This document shows, in pieces, positions 63,466 to 64,000 of a stretch of DNA of 64,000 nt. Numbering within the stretch: position 1 is the stretch's first letter; each line of letters begins with the position of its first letter. This stretch comes from Blakeslea trispora (taxonomy: Eukaryota; Mucoromycota; Mucoromycetes; Mucorales; Choanephoraceae), in assembly GCA_025331445.1 (NCBI GenBank), contig JAIWNE010000060.1, positions 62,001 through 126,000 of the forward strand, written 5' to 3'. The position numbers were made by a program, and so were the translations under genes. The notes under the pieces were generated by a model, which worked only from the letters and a program-made list of their open reading frames with translations, was not told the DNA's origin and did no database searches.

Positions 63466-64000
63466 ATGACAGCAAGTGCCATGACAACAAACTCTCTTAA
63501 GCAAAGCATGGCAGAAGAACAGCCGCATCAATTGAATGAACAAATACCAAACATCAAAGCTCATCAAAGCTACCATAAGCAACCAATGATTCACAGCGAA
63601 AGCGATTATTTTGGTCGTTTTTCTCCTCAAAGATCAAAACTTCCTGCAGGACAGTCATTCATGTCGCTTCCTTCAAACACTACAGCTTCTCAGCGACAAC
63701 CTAAGCAGATGCGACGTGGCATGCTTCAGAGAGTTGAGACAGCACCTCAAGATGGCTGGAGGCTAATTAAAAAGTGGATTGGAAGCAATAAATTACAGCT
63801 TCACATGGTCAAGCAGACTATGAATTTGGAACGCCAAGCAGAAACCAATATGCTCTCACCACTTGTCTTGGCCATGTTTCTCTCAAAAGACGATGATGAA
63901 AACAATGCAAAGCGTATTCCTGTATTTCTTGACAACATCACTGTCAAGGTAACCAAAGATGATGATGATGACTCCAGTATGACGAATTTCAGTAAAGGAT
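63466..64000 (+). CDS. N-terminus of a probable phospholipase D (PLD1/Spo14-like)
   Basis: Open from the ATG at 63466 to the window end, 178 codons and continuing. About 80 polar residues precede a block running from ETAPQDGWRLIKKWIGSNK to MLSPLVLAMFLSKDDDENNA and RIPVFLDNITVKVT. The last part resembles the entry to the PX domain of fungal PLD1/Spo14 (AP.F.ASMFQRDE...VPVLLEQLKV), which is why I favour that identity. No catalytic HKD motif is in the window. If correct, the enzyme hydrolyses phosphatidylcholine to phosphatidic acid and binds PIP2. Another PX-domain protein is possible. Confidence 0.55.
   Translation, partial: MTASAMTTNSLKQSMAEEQPHQLNEQIPNIKAHQSYHKQPMIHSESDYFGRFSPQRSKLPAGQSFMSLPSNTTASQRQPKQMRRGMLQRVETAPQDGWRLIKKWIGSNKLQLHMVKQTMNLERQAETNMLSPLVLAMFLSKDDDENNAKRIPVFLDNITVKVTKDDDDDSSMTNFSKG

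Overview
The window looks like nuclear DNA of an early-diverging filamentous fungus, most likely Mucoromycota/Mucorales. It is AT-rich, with genes cut by many short GT-AG introns (mostly 50-100 bp). It carries orthologues absent from yeasts but present in animals (NR2C2AP, ABHD13/Bem46, AIG1, a GSKIP-domain protein). It also holds transposon families I recall as common in Mucorales: Tc1/mariner, Crypton, MULE, and large TnpB/Fanzor-like proteins. Species cannot be named from the sequence alone.

Layout. 0-10 kb: a Bem46 hydrolase running off the left edge; a 5'-truncated nuclease-fold gene next to a 658-bp Tc1 element; a multi-pass membrane protein convergent with an NR2C2AP orthologue (stop codons overlap); a TnpB/Fanzor-like remnant; then an intact YSH1 (CPSF73, the pre-mRNA 3'-end endonuclease). 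10-32 kb is a transposon-rich island broken by a UDP-glycosyltransferase (12.3-14.1 kb) and GRC3 (28.1-30.7 kb). It contains a decayed Crypton recombinase, several MITEs, two related PD-(D/E)XK-type genes (one interrupted by a near-perfect palindromic MITE), a Tc1 copy, a long decayed ORF with several in-frame stops, and a MULE/OTU-like relic. 33-64 kb is mostly housekeeping: a vacuolar amino-acid transporter, a GSKIP-domain protein, an ALDH3-type aldehyde dehydrogenase, AIG1-like, NAA25 (NatB), an F-box/LRR protein with a 75-residue polyglutamine tract, a DUF1206 membrane protein, an importin-7/8-type karyopherin and the start of a phospholipase D-like gene. A second transposon patch (40.8-44.1 kb) holds Tc1 ends, a Tc1 transposase pseudogene and another TnpB/Fanzor-like relic.

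Exon coordinates come from reading splice sites and reading-frame phase by eye. For most intact genes the exon sum is a multiple of three, which supports the models. Two genes (NAA25 and possibly GRC3) need single-base insertions or unusual introns to stay in frame, so either the assembly has small deletions or those genes are damaged. The strongest leads are the PD-(D/E)XK-like gene family, the TnpB/Fanzor-like relics with a dispersed 0.4-kb repeat, the palindromic MITE inside a gene, and the F-box/polyQ gene. Nothing here was checked against a database.
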